Part shown: piece after piece, positions 60,138-64,000 of the stretch
How positions within the stretch are numbered: position 1 is the stretch's first letter
Layout: each line of letters opens with the position of its first letter
From: Eimeria necatrix
Lineage: Eukaryota > Apicomplexa > Conoidasida > Eucoccidiorida > Eimeriidae
Direction of reading: 5' to 3'
Assembly: GCF_000499385.1 (NCBI RefSeq)
Contig: NW_013654354.1
Span: 12,501 to 76,500, forward strand
Length of the DNA stretch: 64,000 bases
The notes under the pieces: model-generated
Database searches by the model: none
What the model saw: only the letters and a program-made list of their open reading frames with translations
What the model was told of the DNA's origin: nothing
Made by a program: the position numbers and the translations under genes

Positions 60138-61200
60138 GGATCTGCCTAGCGCACCCACCCCAGACGCCCCTACTGTCTCTGACGCAAACACTTGTGGCTA
60201 GGAAAAGGCACAAACGCAAAGACACACGCACAGCCACGCTGCAGCAAACTAGGTGGAATCCGGCAGCAGGAAACAGCCGCAGTGTGCACCTGCAAGCGCA
60301 ACTGTCCTCTGTGTAGAGAAGCATATGCAAAAAAGAAAGCAGTTAAACGCTTGATAGGAGCTGAGGTCGAGAGACGCAGCTTCATATACACATTTTGGTG
60401 TAAGGCGCGTGCATGCTTTGGGAGGCATTCACGCATTCAGCAATAATATGCATGAATAAGTGTATGCTGAGGCTGGCTAGCTTTACTGCTGCAGCTAGCA
60501 GAGTATACAGAGTGCTGCAGAGCAGACTGCATTCACGCATTCAGGAATAACATATATGAATAAGTGTATGCTAAGGCTGGCTAGCTTCACTGCTGCAGCC
60601 AGCAGAGTATACGGAGTGCTGCAAAGCAGAGGAAGCAGTCGTAGAAGCACTTACTCACTGCGACCCATCGCCTCCTACAGGCCCCCAAGCTCCACTGAGC
60701 TGCAGCAGACACCCAAATAAATTTTGCTGCCGTCGTTGCACACTGCTGCTACGCCTGCTGCAGATGCCCCGCGAGAGCAAAGGCTAGAGACAAGAAAAAG
60801 GAGTAATTTGGGCAGAAAGGCCCGAGGAAAAGCTGCAAAACACTCACACCTTCGGGCGCCGCCTCAACTTGGCGCTGTGTTGCGGCTGCTCCTCCTGCTG
60901 CTGGAAAGGTCCGTCAAGCCCAAGCTGGACAGAGTCTCCAAGGCTCATTGGGGTCTCGGCCGTGAGTCAGAGACAGGTTCAAAGGAAGACATGTATTTGC
61001 CCCGCGCCCTCAAAATAGAGAAAAATGGGGCGCATTCGTTTGCTGTTCTCTCTGGAACCCCAGAGACGGCGAGGGTCACCTCTTGGATAGGAAGGGGCCC
61101 CCAGGGTGTCCTGGACGGAACTGCAGGAGATAGAGGAGTGTCTTTATTTGTATCTAGAAGGGGCCCACGGGAGCAAAGAGACAGAGGCCAAGGCCGCTGG
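60138..61200. other. Intergenic region upstream of the ApiAP2 gene
   Basis: It contains the 104-bp direct duplication at 60425-60630 and otherwise unique sequence. Open frames at plus 60192-60446 and 60724-61206 show no recognised domain and are not called. The first few hundred bases are the likely 5' UTR/promoter of the ApiAP2 gene. Confidence 0.5.
60425..60630. repeat. 104-bp direct duplication
   Basis: Two adjacent copies, 60425-60528 and 60529-60630, each starting GCATTCACGCATTCAG and ending GTGCTGCA(G/A)AGCAGA, with about ten differences. Each copy contains one GGCTGGCTAGCTT segment. Confidence 0.92.
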
Positions 61201-61208
61201 AAGTGACC

Positions 61209-64000
61209 TTAGGTAAGCCGGAGTTGAGCATGGGACCGCCAGGCCCCAGCGGGCGACTCAGCCGCCCGCTGACTATATTTTGAGTAGTTTGCGTCGCCTG
61301 CCTCTTCACTGGCTTCTTTTTGTCTGCTGCAGTTTGTCTTCTGCAACAACGCCAGCACCTTCGCCCGCGCCCTCCTCGTGGCCATGCCCAGCAGGGGGTC
61401 ACAGGTACAGCTCGGGCAGCTGCCGAGGCCACGCCTGAAGCGTGAGAGACACAAAACGGGTCTTGAAGGGCCCCTCTAAATTCTCTGAGGGCTCTGGCTG
61501 CCTCTGCAGGACTCTGTGGAAGCAGCTGGGCATGCCGCCAGCCATGGAGACGGCAGAGACAGCGCTCGGGCGAGGCGGCTTGTAGGCAGCGGCGCCAACG
61601 GATTCGAGGCCTCTATAGGTCTCCCAAAGAATTTAAATGGGTATTCCACTTCCTCTAAGGGTTTATTTACGAAAAACCGACAACAAGAACCCTTCTGGTA
61701 CCCTTGCCTCATCCACTGCTCGGCGCCGCCGAGCAGCCGTCGGCCGCGCCCCCTTGGGACCGCCGGCGGCGGCGGCGGGTATGGCTGGCCCAGCCGTGCC
61801 TGAGCCTATGCGTTAGTAGGGGCCACAGGCTTAGCCTTCTACATTTTATGAATTACTTCAAAGCTCCTGAATGCTTTTTTACAAAAGACAGGCGACGAAG
61901 ACTTCGTTTTCTCTCCCTGTGCTTTTCCGGATCCCCGAGACCGCTTGCCAGTTGTTGCAGCCCTGGGGGCCCGTGAGTCGCAGGTGAGACACTGCCGACA
62001 GCAGCAGTCCTTCCCCCTTGTTTGTGACCGAATGAGAGCCAAATGGAGTAAACTTAACCTAAGTGGACTGTTTAATTGCGTCCGGAGACACAGCCGATTC
62101 ATTTCAGCCCTTCTGGCCGCGCCTTCACAGCAGCGGCACAGCGCAGGACTTGCCTTAGCTACACAGCGGGCTAAGCTCAACCAGTGAGTTACTTCTACAC
62201 CTCTACTACAGCAGTCCGAAGGAGGAGTCAAGGCTGAAAAAGAAACAACAACCATAGCCAATTGTGCGTCTAAAACAGTCAAGACAAGGGCTCATACACA
62301 CTTGTCTTTTTAAGCCCCCAAAGGAGAAAAACAATGCATTTGTTCCCGTGCGCGCATAACCCCAAGCAAAAGGAACACAGAAACGAACTCCTATTAAAAC
62401 CAAACACCCTGTCCTTTTCCTGCGTCCTTCTAGTCTGCGGCAGGAAGCGGCAAGCACGGTTTAGCTGCTCGACACCATTTCTTAGTCTCAGCTAGCCAGG
62501 CCAGTTGGCCATGTGCACAAGCGAGCAAGCACTGGCTACAGAACGGCCCCTTAGGGGCCACTGTGAAGCTTCTCGCCAGTCGCCAGGCAGGGACCTTCAT
62601 GTAGGAAAGACTCTCGCTGTATCTCCCAATTCTTTCTCCCGCAGCGACTCAAGAGAGAATCACAATAGCCGTGTCACAACTGTCAGACTTAGCAGGGCCC
62701 CACAGTCTCTCGTGGGGCCCCGAGGGCAAGTGCAACAGAAGCACCTGGGGAGCCTCTGATCAAAAGCGCCGCTGCTTCAATAGCAGCTGCTGCCGCTGTT
62801 TCGCCCTCCACCTCAGCAGCCAGTCTTTCCAGCAAGACCCTTACAAAGACCCACAGCGGCATCCTCAGCGCCTCCAGAAGAGCTAGCAGGGGCCCGACGG
62901 AGAGGAGTTGACTGAAAACTGTCAGCAGGGCCTCACAGTGGGCCTGCCTTGAAAGGCTCCCCAAAGGCTAACTTGGGGGGCCCTAGAGGGCCCTCTTGGT
63001 ACGCCTAACTCAGCGTTCCCCACAGCGGCGCCCTTGAGTTCTGGAAAAGCTCTTAACTCTTCAAGTGGCTTCGGACAGAAAGAGATAAGGCTCACTCTCT
63101 CCCCCAAGATCTCCCCCTGCCCGTCTCGCTGTAAAATAAGGAGCACTTTGTTGACGGGTGGTAATTCGCAGGCCGCCTTTGTCACTGGGCACAGACAGTT
63201 CCCCGTGGCGTCATTCCTCGGGGGCACCCCAGCGGGCCCCCGAGCCTCCGGCCAGCCCCCAGGCTGGCCTCATGAAACCCCAGCCCTGCCAGGGCTGTTT
63301 GGCTAAAGAGCAGTAGGCGGCAGAAGTCTCAGAATAAACTGAGAGGACTTGGCGGGCATATTTTGCTCGTGGCCTTAAGAAACGCCCCCCGGCAAAGGCC
63401 CGCCGCCGGGAGGCGCCAGACTCAGAGAAGACAGCCGCTGGCCAGTCAGCTTGGTGCAGGCCTCTCCAGCTTTGCCCCCCAGAGGAGGGGTGAAGAGGGG
63501 CTGCAGCGGGCCGGGGCCGCTGGGGGCCTCAGCAGCAGCGGGGAAGGGGCAGGGGGTGCTGCGCGTCCGGGTGAGTCTGCAGGGCGCGGGCGCCCTCCCT
63601 GGGGCTGAGACCACGGAGTGGGGAGGGCTGGGCGGCGAAGAAACGCCTGCGGGGTGGGCTGCTGCTGCTGCTGCTGCTGTGCCTTCGTCTCCACAGGCGT
63701 CCGGGAACATGCCCTCCGCCCAGTACTGGCTCAGGCGCTGCAGCTCGATGAAGGCGCACTGCTGCGCTGCAGTCTGGGGACTGCCGTTGTCCCCTTCCGC
63801 GACCTCCAGCAGCTCGCCAGCATAGAGCAGCGAGGGGTCTCCAACGACCTCCGCGAGCCGCTCCCGCGGGTCTGCAGCAGAAGAGAAGAGGCCCTCGGAG
63901 GCCCTCGAAGCCACGCGCTGCAGGTTCAAAGTGATCTCCGCCTCCAGCTGCGCCGACACCAGCTTGTGTCTCTGTCCCCGCGTGGACAACGTGGGCAAAG
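61209..64000 (-). CDS. Exon-like blocks of an unidentified gene, partial at right edge
   Basis: Several minus-strand blocks read as non-repetitive protein. About 64000-63400 begins at the window edge and contains LVSAQLEAEITLNLQRVASR and CAFIELQRLSQYWAEGMFPD, then a Pro/Ala-rich tail. The block 63184-63003 contains KVLLILQRDGQGEILGERV. The block 62943-62745 contains CEALLTVFSQLLSVGPLLAL and LWVFVRVLLERLAAEVEGE; it is in phase with the previous block across a 59-nt intron (GGC/GTACCA donor, GGCAG acceptor). Further candidate blocks lie at about 61700-61480 and 61440-61209 (CTCDPLLGMATRRARAKVLA), but their frames and links are not settled. The 62943-62745 block is helical and Leu-rich, as in HEAT-type scaffolds, but no family was recognised. 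The start lies outside the window; the 3' end is uncertain. Confidence 0.4.

Noticed and set aside
1..64000. tRNA, rRNA or transposon genes
   Set aside because: No cloverleaf-like element, rRNA core segment, reverse transcriptase, transposase or terminal repeat was seen by reading; a covariance-model scan would be needed to exclude small RNAs.

Overview
The window looks like nuclear DNA of a coccidian apicomplexan, most likely an Eimeria species. Three signals point there. (1) Very dense CAG/CTG trinucleotide arrays are spread over coding and non-coding DNA and give poly-Ala, poly-Gln, poly-Ser, poly-Leu or poly-Cys depending on frame. (2) Telomere-like CCCTAAA tracts lie inside the sequence. 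(3) The conserved genes are intron-rich eukaryotic genes, including an ApiAP2 transcription factor. The species cannot be named from the sequence alone.

Layout. 1-5.3 kb is a repeat-rich segment (GGGGCCCC decamers, CAG arrays, AT-rich spacers) with no firmly assigned gene; one exon-like block is seen at the left edge. About 5.4-8.9 kb (+) encodes a CDC123/D123-family eIF2-assembly chaperone whose introns are packed with microsatellites. 11.2-15.3 kb (-) encodes an SLC35F5-like drug/metabolite transporter with a very large low-complexity insertion. 16.8-23.6 kb (+) is one uninterrupted Gln-rich reading frame of 2264 codons with unknown function. 24.7-37.5 kb (-) is a single gene of more than 20 exons for the VIP1/PPIP5K inositol-pyrophosphate kinase/phosphatase. 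38.6-50.0 kb (+), divergent from it, is an 8-exon gene for VPS15, the pseudokinase-HEAT-WD40 partner of the PI3-kinase VPS34. 51.9-60.1 kb (-) is a three-exon gene for an ApiAP2 protein with two AP2 domains. The right end (about 61-64 kb) carries exon-like blocks of an unidentified minus-strand gene that runs out of the window.

Most genes were recognised by reconstructing splice junctions, keeping phase across introns and comparing the spliced protein with remembered family sequences. For VPS15, the SLC35F5-like transporter and the ApiAP2 gene the proposed exon sets keep an open frame from ATG to stop. For PPIP5K all junctions after the first exon are phase-consistent. Two neighbouring divergent genes (PPIP5K and VPS15) both act in inositol-lipid or inositol-phosphate signalling and share a 1.06 kb intergenic region.

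The most unusual features are: telomere-like tracts, all in the same orientation, in four different introns of the PPIP5K gene; a CDC123 homologue in which the normally conserved DFNP motif reads RLSP; large homopolymer insertions inside otherwise conserved domains; and the giant Gln-rich protein with a cysteine cluster. No tRNA, rRNA, CRISPR array or recognisable transposon was seen.
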